Assembly: GCA_029974875.1 (NCBI GenBank) | Contig: JARKQP010000311.1 | Coordinates: 1-16,035 of the forward strand | Source: Mobilitalea sp. | GTDB lineage: Bacteria; Bacillota_A; Clostridia; Lachnospirales; Lachnospiraceae | Direction of reading: 5' to 3' | Length of the DNA stretch: 16,035 nt | Shown: positions 7,314 through 14,819 of the stretch, piece after piece | Position numbering within the stretch: position 1 is the first letter of the stretch | Layout of the letters: the number at the start of each line of letters is the position of its first letter | The notes under the pieces: generated by a model | The model's input: only the letters and a program-made list of their open reading frames with translations | Database searches by the model: none | Told to the model about the DNA's origin: nothing | Program-made: the position numbers and the translations under genes

Positions 7314-8639
7314 TTATGGGAAAATAACGCCGATGGTCACATAGTTCTGATGATGTACCGTTTCATTCCGCGTGATAATCTTGCCACGATAACGGTCAAC
7401 AATCGCCTTGACATTGGCAAGACCGTGACCCCGCGTATCATTCTCGCCCTTTGTAGAGAAGCCCCGCCGGAACATCCGCACAAAGTCGGTTGCGGATTGC
7501 ATCATGTATGGATTGGAGACCAAAACGGATAAGCCATCGTCTGAGTGCTCTATCTTAATATAAATAGTATCTCCGGCGTTAGACGCTTCAATGGCATTAT
7601 CAATGAGGATTCCCACAATTTCAACAACATCAAGCTCCCGGATTGCCCTGCCCTTCAAAGGAGCTGTTATATTAGAAATAACCATTATTTTTTTCATCTC
7701 AGCGTATTTCATTTTGCTGAATATCATGCCTGCGATAATTTTACTGTCACAGCCCAAAAGGCTTTTTTCGCTGATATCAAGCTGCAGGCCCGTGGTCAGC
7801 TCCGCAATTTCAGCCTGTGCCTGTTCAAGATTATCGGCGGTTTGGGCGGCTGCGGAGATAGCGAGCAGGCGGTTGTTGAATTCGTGCTGCCTTGCGCGGA
7901 CCTGGGTAATAAGCTCTTCGATTACAGGGATATATTGCTCCAGCATAGTTACCCGCTTTATTTCAGCAGAGCGCTTCTGGGCGTATGCTCCAAAGAGCAG
8001 GTTTATTAGGAGGATGGCGGCTATTGTTACCGATAGGAACAGCAGCTGGTCCGTCGTTTTTGTTGCGTCAAAATCCAGGAAAACCAGGAGGGCACATAAA
8101 AGAACCATCGTATTTCCAATCAGCAGCTTGACGGGCAGCAAGCCGTCATTTAATTTATCCTGTATCCATTTGAAAAATGGGGTAAACAAAACCGCACACA
8201 ATAGTAGCACAGAACCTATGCGGCATATGACCGGATTCCAGCTATTATCCGCTGTTCCTAACCCGTAAAACAGAAGAATAAACATCTCACGTACGATAAT
8301 AAAAATAGAAAAAACCGCCATGGTGCCAAATAGCGTATATACAGCATCCTTTTTAAACCAAAGGCTGTTAATAATAATCACGATCAGGATTAAAAATAAA
8401 AATAGAATTAAGCTGGGGGCAGGAACGATCTCATAGCCCTGCTTTTCCATGGATAGAAGAGGAGCTGTATTCATACTGATTGAGACGGAAAGCCGGCTCA
8501 CGGCGCAGGAGAGCGTAAAATACAATGCCAACAGGCTGTCCTTTATTTTCATACCGTGACGCTCGTTAAAGATTCCGAAGCTAATCAGGAAAAGCAAAGC
8601 TCCATCGAGTAATATTTCAATACCGATCGGTAGCGTCAT
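7314..8639 (-). CDS. GHKL sensor histidine kinase, AgrC-like (HPK10 type)
   Basis: The 441-residue protein has a polytopic N-terminal half with six to seven hydrophobic segments (to about residue 220), a linker helix, and a C-terminal GHKL ATPase domain. The phospho-accepting site is QHEFNNRL with H252, the N-box is LIDNAIEAS (345-353) and the G-box is GHGLANVKAI (404-413). This architecture is that of AgrC-type kinases, which commonly sense peptides at the membrane. ATG 8639 follows GGAGG, which overlaps the end of the response regulator gene; only 4 nt separate the two genes, so translation is probably coupled. Its partner is the LytTR regulator just upstream. No agrB- or agrD-like gene is visible next to it. 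Confidence 0.9.
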   Translation of the reverse strand: MTLPIGIEILLDGALLFLISFGIFNERHGMKIKDSLLALYFTLSCAVSRLSVSISMNTAPLLSMEKQGYEIVPAPSLILFLFLILIVIIINSLWFKKDAVYTLFGTMAVFSIFIIVREMFILLFYGLGTADNSWNPVICRIGSVLLLCAVLFTPFFKWIQDKLNDGLLPVKLLIGNTMVLLCALLVFLDFDATKTTDQLLFLSVTIAAILLINLLFGAYAQKRSAEIKRVTMLEQYIPVIEELITQVRARQHEFNNRLLAISAAAQTADNLEQAQAEIAELTTGLQLDISEKSLLGCDSKIIAGMIFSKMKYAEMKKIMVISNITAPLKGRAIRELDVVEIVGILIDNAIEASNAGDTIYIKIEHSDDGLSVLVSNPYMMQSATDFVRMFRRGFSTKGENDTRGHGLANVKAIVDRYRGKIITRNETVHHQNYVTIGVIFP

Positions 8640-8643
8640 AGTG

Positions 8644-9357
8644 TTACCTCCATAGGTTTTCCCTGTATTTCTCACCAACCGGTATTTTTATGTCGTCCCG
8701 CATGAGGGAAACCGTCATTTCCTGTTTATCCATCCTTCTGATGTAGCTGCGGTTGATCAGATAGCTCTTATGGCATTGGATGAAATTATCAGAGGAAAGA
8801 GCTTCAAGGAGACGGGCAAGGGAGTAGCCTGAAATGCTGTCCTGGTTAAGGGTATGTCCGTCTTTGTTTGAGTGTATGATTACTTTCTTGCCGAGTGATT
8901 CCACATAGACAATTTTGGGAAGCTCATATTCAAAGATAAATGATTTTTGTTCGATGCGGAGTGTCTTGGGAGCAGGATTCAGGTGGCTGCCCATTTCAAG
9001 GGCGTCCTGGAACGCTTTTATAAATTCGTTTTTTGTAAAAGGCTTTATCAAAAAGCTATGGCATTTGACATCGCGGTACATGGTAAGTTCTTCCCCAGCC
9101 AAAGCGGAAGCGAAAATAATTGGCGTAAATTTGTATTGGGGCAGCCCCCGGAGCTGTTTCGCGAGGCTGGTACCTTTGTAGTCTAAAAGCTGGATATCTA
9201 AAATGAACAGCTCTACTGATTCCGCTTCGGCATAACGGTAGGCCTCTGCTGCCCGTGAGAACAGTACTGTTTCAAGGGAAGGGTCAATCTCGCCAATATA
9301 TTGCTTCAGCAATTCTGCGACTTTTTTATCGTCCTCAACAACCAGAATTTTTTTCAT
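8644..9357 (-). CDS. LytTR-family response regulator, AgrA-like
   Basis: The 237-residue protein has a receiver domain (1-120) with acidic residues E8-D10, the phospho-accepting D54 in FILDIQ and the conserved K105 in FLIKPF. The C-terminal LytTR DNA-binding domain (about 132-235) shows IVYVES, FIQCHKSYLINRSYI and IPVGEKYR. LytTR domains bind pairs of direct repeats upstream of target promoters. ATG 9357 is preferred: GGAG lies 8 nt upstream, while the alternative GTG 9366 is too close to it. The start overlaps the end of the small helix-turn-helix gene by 23 nt. The likely target is the neighbouring ABC operon. Confidence 0.92.
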   Translation of the reverse strand: MKKILVVEDDKKVAELLKQYIGEIDPSLETVLFSRAAEAYRYAEAESVELFILDIQLLDYKGTSLAKQLRGLPQYKFTPIIFASALAGEELTMYRDVKCHSFLIKPFTKNEFIKAFQDALEMGSHLNPAPKTLRIEQKSFIFEYELPKIVYVESLGKKVIIHSNKDGHTLNQDSISGYSLARLLEALSSDNFIQCHKSYLINRSYIRRMDKQEMTVSLMRDDIKIPVGEKYRENLWR

Positions 9358-9532
9358 GGGAAACACTCCTTTTTATACGTCCGTCTTCCGGTTTTTCAGC
9401 GTCCTTCGGTATCAGCCACATCCGGCTGAAACGCACAACACCGGGTATGCGGTTCTCCTCGCAAAGTTTTTGTACCCGCCGCTCTGAAATTCCCCATTTC
9501 TTAGCGGCTTCAGGGGTAGATATGTAATCCAT
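9335..9532 (-). CDS. Small helix-turn-helix DNA-binding protein
   Basis: The 65-residue protein has an excisionase/MerR-like winged helix-turn-helix: STPEAAKKWGISERRVQKLC (residues 5-24) followed by a short wing (VRFSRMWLIPKDAEKP). This matches a common family of small clostridial HTH proteins. It is the first gene of the operon, starts about 25 nt downstream of the promoter at 9565-9593, and its last 23 nt overlap the response regulator start. The ribosome binding site is modest (GGGTGA, with GGAG farther upstream). It may autoregulate the divergent promoter region. Such proteins sometimes accompany mobile elements, but no recombinase is present here. Confidence 0.75.
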   Translation of the reverse strand: MDYISTPEAAKKWGISERRVQKLCEENRIPGVVRFSRMWLIPKDAEKPEDGRIKRSVSHEKNSGC

Positions 9533-9564
9533 AAATCACCCATTCTCTCCAGGCCAATACTAAT

Positions 9565-9593
9565 ATTATATACGGATAGCCGAATAATATCAA
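9565..9593 (-). promoter_or_regulatory. Near-consensus promoter of the HTH-LytTR-kinase operon
   Basis: On the minus strand TTGATA (9593-9588) and TATAAT (9570-9565) are separated by exactly 17 bp. The predicted start is near 9558, about 25 nt before ATG 9532. The -35 element sits inside TTTGTTGATA, a motif shared with two other promoters in the window. Confidence 0.75.
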
Positions 9594-9704
9594 CAAAGTT
9601 GGCATAGTCGTCAGGCCGATTCTTTTTCCAAAGAAGGAGGCTGGTAAATCCATGCAACGCGGCAGTTTGACAGTCTGCCTGATGCTACAAGAGTTATCTT
9701 AGCC

Positions 9705-9733
9705 TTGTTGATTTTGCCGGATGGGGGTATAAT
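9705..9733 (+). promoter_or_regulatory. Promoter of the OmpR-type two-component operon, with palindrome on the -10
   Basis: TTGTTG (9705-9710), a 17-bp spacer and TATAAT (9728-9733) form a good sigma-A-like promoter with a start near 9740, about 25 nt before ATG 9765. The -10 box is embedded in the perfect palindrome GGGTATAATACCC (9725-9737), which could serve as an operator. Confidence 0.7.
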
Positions 9734-9764
9734 ACCCTGTATAATCTTCATATGAGGTGAAAAG

Positions 9765-10430
9765 ATGGTTAAGAATAGAATTTTGATTGTAGAGGATGAC
9801 AGGGCAATTTCAGATGGCATTACGGTCAATCTGCAATATTCAGGATATGAATATATGGTATTTGCCGACGGGCGGGAGGCGGCTGATTCTTTAGGGGCTG
9901 ACCATTCCTATGACCTGGCCTTGCTGGACATCATGCTGCCAGGCATCGATGGTTTTGAGCTGCTTCCATATATGAAGAAGTATAATATCCCTGTCATCTA
10001 CCTTACCGCAAAAAGCGATACACTTTCCGAGATCAAAGGACTTCGCGATGGTGCAGAGGATTATATCATAAAGCCTTTTGATGTGCTGACATTGCTGGTA
10101 CGCGTTGAAAAGGTTCTGGAGCGTACCGGCGAGCTAAACCAAATATTGCGTATTGGTGATATTACACTGGATTTGGAGAACCGTATCGTTACCAAAGGCA
10201 GTGAGGAGGTTGTCTTAAAGCCACTTGAATTTGAGGTTTTTACTATGCTTGCCAAGTATAAAAACCGTACCATCCTGCGCGAAAAGCTGCTCAACGAAAT
10301 TTGGGGGGTGGATTTCTTTGGCGATACCCATACCATAGACGTACATATTTCAAACCTGCGCAAAAAGCTGGATATCGCAGATAGGATTAAAACAATTCCG
10401 AAGTATGGTTATAGATTGGAGGATAAATGA
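9765..10430 (+). CDS. OmpR/PhoB-family response regulator
   Basis: The 221-residue protein has a receiver domain (1-115) with E10-D12, phospho-accepting D55 in LALLDIMLPG, T81 and K103 in IIKPFD. A C-terminal winged-helix DNA-binding domain (about 125-219) carries LKPLEFEVFTML, the recognition-helix segment THTIDVHISNLRKKL and the ending TIPKYGYRLE. ATG 9765 follows GAGGTGA. It resembles regulators of the VanR/BceR type that control cell-envelope stress and ABC exporters. It ends one nucleotide before the kinase gene, so the two are surely cotranscribed. The direct repeat at 13380-13400 is a plausible target. Confidence 0.95.
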   Translation: MVKNRILIVEDDRAISDGITVNLQYSGYEYMVFADGREAADSLGADHSYDLALLDIMLPGIDGFELLPYMKKYNIPVIYLTAKSDTLSEIKGLRDGAEDYIIKPFDVLTLLVRVEKVLERTGELNQILRIGDITLDLENRIVTKGSEEVVLKPLEFEVFTMLAKYKNRTILREKLLNEIWGVDFFGDTHTIDVHISNLRKKLDIADRIKTIPKYGYRLEDK

Positions 10431-10431
10431 T

Positions 10432-11814
10432 ATGAGATTATGGAAAAAAATATCTATAATCACCATAGTCATTCTTCTGGCAGTTGTCGTCACCTGCAGC
10501 ACATTATTGCTGCTACAGGCGAAAGACAGTATGATCCAGCTTACAACGGAGCAGGCGCAAACGGAGCAAAGAAACCTATCAACTTCTTTTTCCGAAATGG
10601 TGCAATATTATCTTGATAATGAAAGCAAGCCCGTTGTTAAGCAATCGGGCATTAATTATTGTTTCAAACGCCTTGCCGGCAATTCATCGGTGCTAATTGG
10701 CGGGGATGGCACAATTTATTCTGCGGTGAGTGTCAAGCCGGAGAAGATATTGCCAATAGATAGCAGCCATGAGCAAAGGACATCATTGGAGAAAATAGAA
10801 GGCAGGAATATCCTCATTGTGGGAAGTGGGCTGATTCTTCTCAATGACAGCTATTCGGTATACATCGTTAAGGACGTAACGGGGATTTTTAATAACATCG
10901 CCGCCATGACCTGGCGCTTTGTCCTAATCTGCGGAATAGGAGTGATTGCCGGCACCCTGCTCATCATCTTGTTTGTCCGGCAAGCCAGCAAGCCGCTTAT
11001 AAGCTTGCAGGACATAACCCGGCGCATCGCAGTTGGCGAATATGACAAACGGGCACAGATACAATCTAAGGATGAAGTAGGCGGACTGGCCAGGGATTTC
11101 AACGCCATGGCCGATGCGGTGCAATCCCATATTTCTGATTTGGAAGATACGGCAAAACGCCAGCAGCTTTTTATCGGCGGCCTTACCCACGAATTCAAAA
11201 CACCAATGACTTCCATGATAATCCATAGCGATACGCTGTTATCCGCTGATTTAAGCAAAGAGGAAGCACAAAATTCCCTTATCCATATCCACGCGCAATG
11301 CCGGTGGCTGGAACGGTTAACCCAAAAGCTGCTTAAACTCATTACCTTGGAAGAAGATATTAGAATACAGCCTGAGAACATAAAGAGGTTGTTCGATGAT
11401 ATTACAGAAAGCACAGCGGAGGCGATGCGGGAGCGCAATACCCCGCTAAAAAGTGAATGCAACCTGGAGACCCTAAAAATGGACTATGACCTGATGAAAT
11501 CGCTATTAATAAATCTCATTGATAATGCGTCCAAAGCATCTGAGCCGGGGCAACCCATAATTTTGCGGGCCTATGGCAACACATTGGAAGTGCAGGATAA
11601 TGGCAAAGGAATACCGCAGGGTGATATCGAGAGGATAACCGACCCGTTTTACATGGTAGACCGCTCCCGTAGTAAAAAAAATGGCGGCAGCGGATTGGGG
11701 ATGGCACTGGTAAAACGGATAGCCGATGCCCACGATGCCAGGCTGGTTATTGACAGTCAGACAAATGTAGGTACGACCATGAAAATAATCTTTCCTGGGA
11801 ATCCGTCAAGTTAG
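10432..11814 (+). CDS. HAMP-containing sensor histidine kinase
   Basis: The 460-residue protein has a first membrane helix (about 8-28), an extracellular sensing region of about 130 residues, a second helix (162-182), a HAMP linker (183-235), a dimerisation/phospho-acceptor domain with GGLTHEFKTPM (H253), and a catalytic ATPase domain with LLINLIDNASKAS (358-370), DNGKG (389-393) and GSGLGMALVKRI (419-430). ATG 10432 follows GGAGGA and lies one base after the regulator's TGA; an upstream in-frame start at 10405 would lie inside the regulator gene. It phosphorylates the regulator encoded before it. The sizeable extracellular loop differs from the small loop of BceS-type kinases, so direct ligand or lipoprotein sensing is possible. 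Confidence 0.95.
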   Translation: MRLWKKISIITIVILLAVVVTCSTLLLLQAKDSMIQLTTEQAQTEQRNLSTSFSEMVQYYLDNESKPVVKQSGINYCFKRLAGNSSVLIGGDGTIYSAVSVKPEKILPIDSSHEQRTSLEKIEGRNILIVGSGLILLNDSYSVYIVKDVTGIFNNIAAMTWRFVLICGIGVIAGTLLIILFVRQASKPLISLQDITRRIAVGEYDKRAQIQSKDEVGGLARDFNAMADAVQSHISDLEDTAKRQQLFIGGLTHEFKTPMTSMIIHSDTLLSADLSKEEAQNSLIHIHAQCRWLERLTQKLLKLITLEEDIRIQPENIKRLFDDITESTAEAMRERNTPLKSECNLETLKMDYDLMKSLLINLIDNASKASEPGQPIILRAYGNTLEVQDNGKGIPQGDIERITDPFYMVDRSRSKKNGGSGLGMALVKRIADAHDARLVIDSQTNVGTTMKIIFPGNPSS

Positions 11815-11873
11815 TATTTTGATGAGGGTTTTTAGAAGAATTTTTGGAGGAATGGAATGGAACGAGGTAAGTT

Positions 11874-13298
11874 ATGAAACGGAGATCTATAGTTCTTTTG
11901 GCTTTGGTAATGGCAGTTAACCTGGCTGCCTGCCAAAAGCTGCCGGATAGCCTAATTGTGGTGGGGAAGACCAACGACCAGCTGCTTGAAGCTGCTTCCG
12001 GCAATGAAGAAGAAAAGAAGGGCATCGCTGAAATGCTAAATGTGCCTGATCGCATGATACTGTCCGCAGCAGATGCAAAGGGTGATATTTCCGTCAATGT
12101 GGACGCCGATATTACCCGCCCTGGGACGGACAGCATTCCGGTAGTGCGGGTGCGCAGCCGCGATTTTACCCAGGAAGAAGCGGATTGCAGCATTGCGTAT
12201 TTTATAGGGGACGCAGCTTTTAATGACCGCTATGAAGCTGGATATAGCTCTGAGGAAGAGAGGCTGATGCAATGGATAGAAGAACTGGCAATGGAAACCG
12301 ATCCTGCCAAAGGGGAGGAGCTCCAGCGGAGCATTGATAAATTCAAATCGGCGGGCATTGAGGTACCTGACAAGCCCCATGAGGTTCTTCCAGCCTCCAA
12401 AGTGTTTGAGCAGGCGAAGCAGGGGATCTCCCAGATCACAGGTTATGCAAAAGACAAAGAGGGCCATAAGTATTTGAGCATCGTTAACCAGCTCGCTGAA
12501 AATAAAAACATGCTGCTCTATACATGCGAGCAAAAAGGCTATGCGGATATCGGGCATGAGGCAAGCTATTACACGGAAGCAAGTAAAGATGATTTAGGGA
12601 AGCTCGGGCTCATGGCCGCAGGACAAATGCCGCTTTCCATCTCACCGGAGGATGCCAGGAATAAGGCTGCAGAAGCGCTCCGGGCTTTGAATATCCCTGA
12701 TATGGAGCTTTACTCCTGCGAAGAGGTCTGGGGCAGCGCTTTCCTGCAGGGCGGTGTTGTTAAACAGCAGGAACATCATGCTTATCGGCTGGAGTTTGTC
12801 CGCAGCCTTGGAGGCACGCTTTTAACCTACGCTGAAAATAACATAGGTAGGACTGTTGTTCCGATAGATGAAAGGACGGGGGAGAGGCTCGCCGCCAGTT
12901 GGCCATATGAGAGGGTCATGTTCATCATCGATGATACCGGTATTGTAGAGTTTTTATGGGAGTCCCCTTATGAGGTGATGGAGCAGGTGGTCGGACATAC
13001 CAAGCTCATGCCATTTGAGGATATTCAGGACATCTTTTCCACAATGATTCTGGTCACGCATGCACAGTATGGCGAGGATGTGAAGCTGGCCTTCAATATT
13101 GATCAGGTACAGTTGGGAATGGCACGGATCCAGGAAAAAGATGATCCGGTAACCGGGCTGATTGTGCCGGTGTGGGATTTTTTTGGTACTATGGCCATGG
13201 AATACGATGGCGGGCAGGAGCTGCTTACGGAGCATGTCAGCCATCTAACGGTCAACGCCATTGATGGCAGCATAATCGACAGGACGCGGGGATACTAA
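11874..13298 (+). CDS. Lipoprotein, DUF6034-like (sensor-linked paralog)
   Basis: The 474-residue protein begins with a lipoprotein signal: basic MKRR, a hydrophobic stretch and the lipobox LAAC with C20 as the lipidated cysteine. The mature part is acidic, soluble and exposed outside the membrane. I associate this type with DUF6034, but from memory only. It is paralogous by eye to the lipoprotein at 13543: VDADITRP matches VEADVHVP, ELQRSIDKFKSAGI matches EIQREIDKQKAAGI, and the C-terminal VNAIDGSII matches INAITGEEI. ATG 11874 follows GAGGTAAGTT. It starts 59 nt after the kinase and ends before a strong terminator, so it is most likely the third gene of the two-component operon and may modulate the kinase. 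Confidence 0.8.
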   Translation: MKRRSIVLLALVMAVNLAACQKLPDSLIVVGKTNDQLLEAASGNEEEKKGIAEMLNVPDRMILSAADAKGDISVNVDADITRPGTDSIPVVRVRSRDFTQEEADCSIAYFIGDAAFNDRYEAGYSSEEERLMQWIEELAMETDPAKGEELQRSIDKFKSAGIEVPDKPHEVLPASKVFEQAKQGISQITGYAKDKEGHKYLSIVNQLAENKNMLLYTCEQKGYADIGHEASYYTEASKDDLGKLGLMAAGQMPLSISPEDARNKAAEALRALNIPDMELYSCEEVWGSAFLQGGVVKQQEHHAYRLEFVRSLGGTLLTYAENNIGRTVVPIDERTGERLAASWPYERVMFIIDDTGIVEFLWESPYEVMEQVVGHTKLMPFEDIQDIFSTMILVTHAQYGEDVKLAFNIDQVQLGMARIQEKDDPVTGLIVPVWDFFGTMAMEYDGGQELLTEHVSHLTVNAIDGSIIDRTRGY

Positions 13299-13312
13299 GG
13301 AAATTAAATAAC

Positions 13313-13361
13313 AAAAAAGAAAGCAGGTATGGAAAAACGCCCATACTTGCTTTCTTTTTTT
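13313..13361 (+). terminator. Strong Rho-independent terminator
   Basis: Arms at 13313-13332 and 13341-13360 are complementary over 20 nt with a single G-U pair and enclose an 8-nt loop. The stem base is A6/T6, so the hairpin merges into a T tract and would also work on the other strand. It ends the regulator-kinase-lipoprotein unit, 15 nt after its last stop codon. Confidence 0.92.
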
Positions 13362-13379
13362 ATCCTACGTGCGTTAACA

Positions 13380-13428
13380 TTTTGTTGAGGTTTTGTTGAG
13401 TACTTTGTATCCATACACAAGGTACACT
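13380..13428 (+). promoter_or_regulatory. Direct-repeat operator and weak promoter before the second lipoprotein
   Basis: Two identical copies of TTTTGTTGAG (13380-13389 and 13391-13400) are separated by one G, an 11-bp period matching one helical turn, as OmpR-family regulators bind. A candidate -10 TACACT lies at 13423-13428 without a good -35, so the repeats would sit at about -55 to -35 of a start near 13435, the usual place for activation. The leader to ATG 13543 would be about 108 nt. Confidence 0.6.
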
Positions 13429-13542
13429 TATTCCAGCCCTACACCACAGCACCTGCCTCTGGAACGGGTCTGCGGCCAAACGCCCAGACAGATGTGCAGG
13501 CCAGCTTTAACTAATCCATGAACAATTAAGGAGCAAAATGAT

Positions 13543-14790
13543 ATGACAAGGTTAAAAAAAACTACACGGCTTCTGGGTGGCTGCCTGATAATATTCAGCT
13601 TGACGGCATGCGGACCGGAAGACCCGAATGCGGTAATTATTAAGCCAACACAGGAACCAGGGCAAACCGCTGCCCCTACGGGAACAGAACATAATATAGC
13701 TGATAATAGCTCTATAGAATCTCTGCTGCTAGGCACGCCTACCCATATCAGCAAAGTCTTCAGCGAAGATTTTGACGTGGAGGCGGACGTGCATGTACCT
13801 AATGTCAAAAAAGCAGATATATTACTTGCTGAATATATGCCATTTGATGAACAAAAGTTATTATCCATTTTTTATAAAGGGAAAACACCTCAAAGAAGCT
13901 TAAGCAGCTATGATGATACCATATTGTACAAAGATGACAGCTCATACCTTAATATTAATGACGGCTTTCTCGGATATGGTACACAGGATTTTGCCTATGT
14001 CCAGTTTCCCACGGATTCCTTTGTCGCAGCAAGTGATACTTTTTCTCTTAACAGACGGTTTGGCGAGGTGTATACGCAGGAGAACTTAGGGTTTATGCCC
14101 AGGTCAGAGGCACTCGGGACCGTTTCCGTTGTTCTAACGGAATTATCCGTGGATATAATGGACGATGCCGAAATTTATGCCATTGATTCTTTCACAATGC
14201 AAAGGCAGCAGGAGGAAGAAATCCAAAGAGAGATTGATAAACAAAAAGCAGCGGGTATTTCTCCCATACAGAACCCGACGGAAGGATATCAAACGAAAGA
14301 CACATTTACACAGGAGGATGATTTTTATATCTTTTTTTTCAAAATGACCCAAAACAATATACCTGTTACCCAAAAATCATATACGATCCAGGCAAGCGAC
14401 CGGGCTCTTAACGGGTCAACCGCCAGGGTATCGTTCTCCCGAAACGGCATTATTCAATTGCATTTTAGTGGGATTTATCAGCAGCAAGGCGTTGCGGAAT
14501 CTCCAAGTACGCTCATCTCCATGGAAGAAGCACTTCAAAAAGCCTATGAAGAACACAACGCCATTATATCCACGGACAAGGTTACCGTCACGGCAATCGA
14601 TTTTGAATATGTGCCTGTTCCTTATAATAATAATTATGATGAAGTAAAGCTTATTCCCGCATGGTGCCTGATATTGTCTTATGAAAGGACGATAAACAAG
14701 CCTTCAAAGGATGGGAAGCAAGATTTGCAATCCAGTGCAGGTAGCAGCATGATGTTCATCAACGCCATCACAGGAGAAGAAATCCGGTAA
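13543..14790 (+). CDS. Lipoprotein, DUF6034-like (transporter-linked paralog)
   Basis: The 415-residue protein has a lipoprotein signal (basic N-terminus, hydrophobic core, lipobox LTAC with C23) followed by a low-complexity linker rich in P, T, E and Q (about 24-50) and a soluble extracytoplasmic domain. By-eye matches with the 11874 lipoprotein are spread along the whole length, so the two are paralogs despite large divergence. ATG 13543 follows AAGGAG. It is the first gene of a new unit preceded by a terminator and a direct-repeat promoter, and the two ABC-2 permease genes start about 30 nt after it. It could deliver substrate to, or be a partner of, that transporter; the function is unknown. 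Confidence 0.8.
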   Translation: MTRLKKTTRLLGGCLIIFSLTACGPEDPNAVIIKPTQEPGQTAAPTGTEHNIADNSSIESLLLGTPTHISKVFSEDFDVEADVHVPNVKKADILLAEYMPFDEQKLLSIFYKGKTPQRSLSSYDDTILYKDDSSYLNINDGFLGYGTQDFAYVQFPTDSFVAASDTFSLNRRFGEVYTQENLGFMPRSEALGTVSVVLTELSVDIMDDAEIYAIDSFTMQRQQEEEIQREIDKQKAAGISPIQNPTEGYQTKDTFTQEDDFYIFFFKMTQNNIPVTQKSYTIQASDRALNGSTARVSFSRNGIIQLHFSGIYQQQGVAESPSTLISMEEALQKAYEEHNAIISTDKVTVTAIDFEYVPVPYNNNYDEVKLIPAWCLILSYERTINKPSKDGKQDLQSSAGSSMMFINAITGEEIR

Positions 14791-14819
14791 GAAGGGGGGA
14801 GGCTGCCATCAAAAATTTT

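Noticed and set aside
9611..9829. Minus-strand ORF across the divergent promoter region
   Set aside because: It spans the + strand promoter and the start of the response regulator, has no family resemblance and is a shadow frame.
11849..11876. Tiny leader ORF after GGAGG just before the first lipoprotein
   Set aside because: Two overlapping ATGs follow a good ribosome binding site, but the resulting peptides are either 6 residues or run out of frame into the lipoprotein gene. The lipoprotein has its own GAGGT site.
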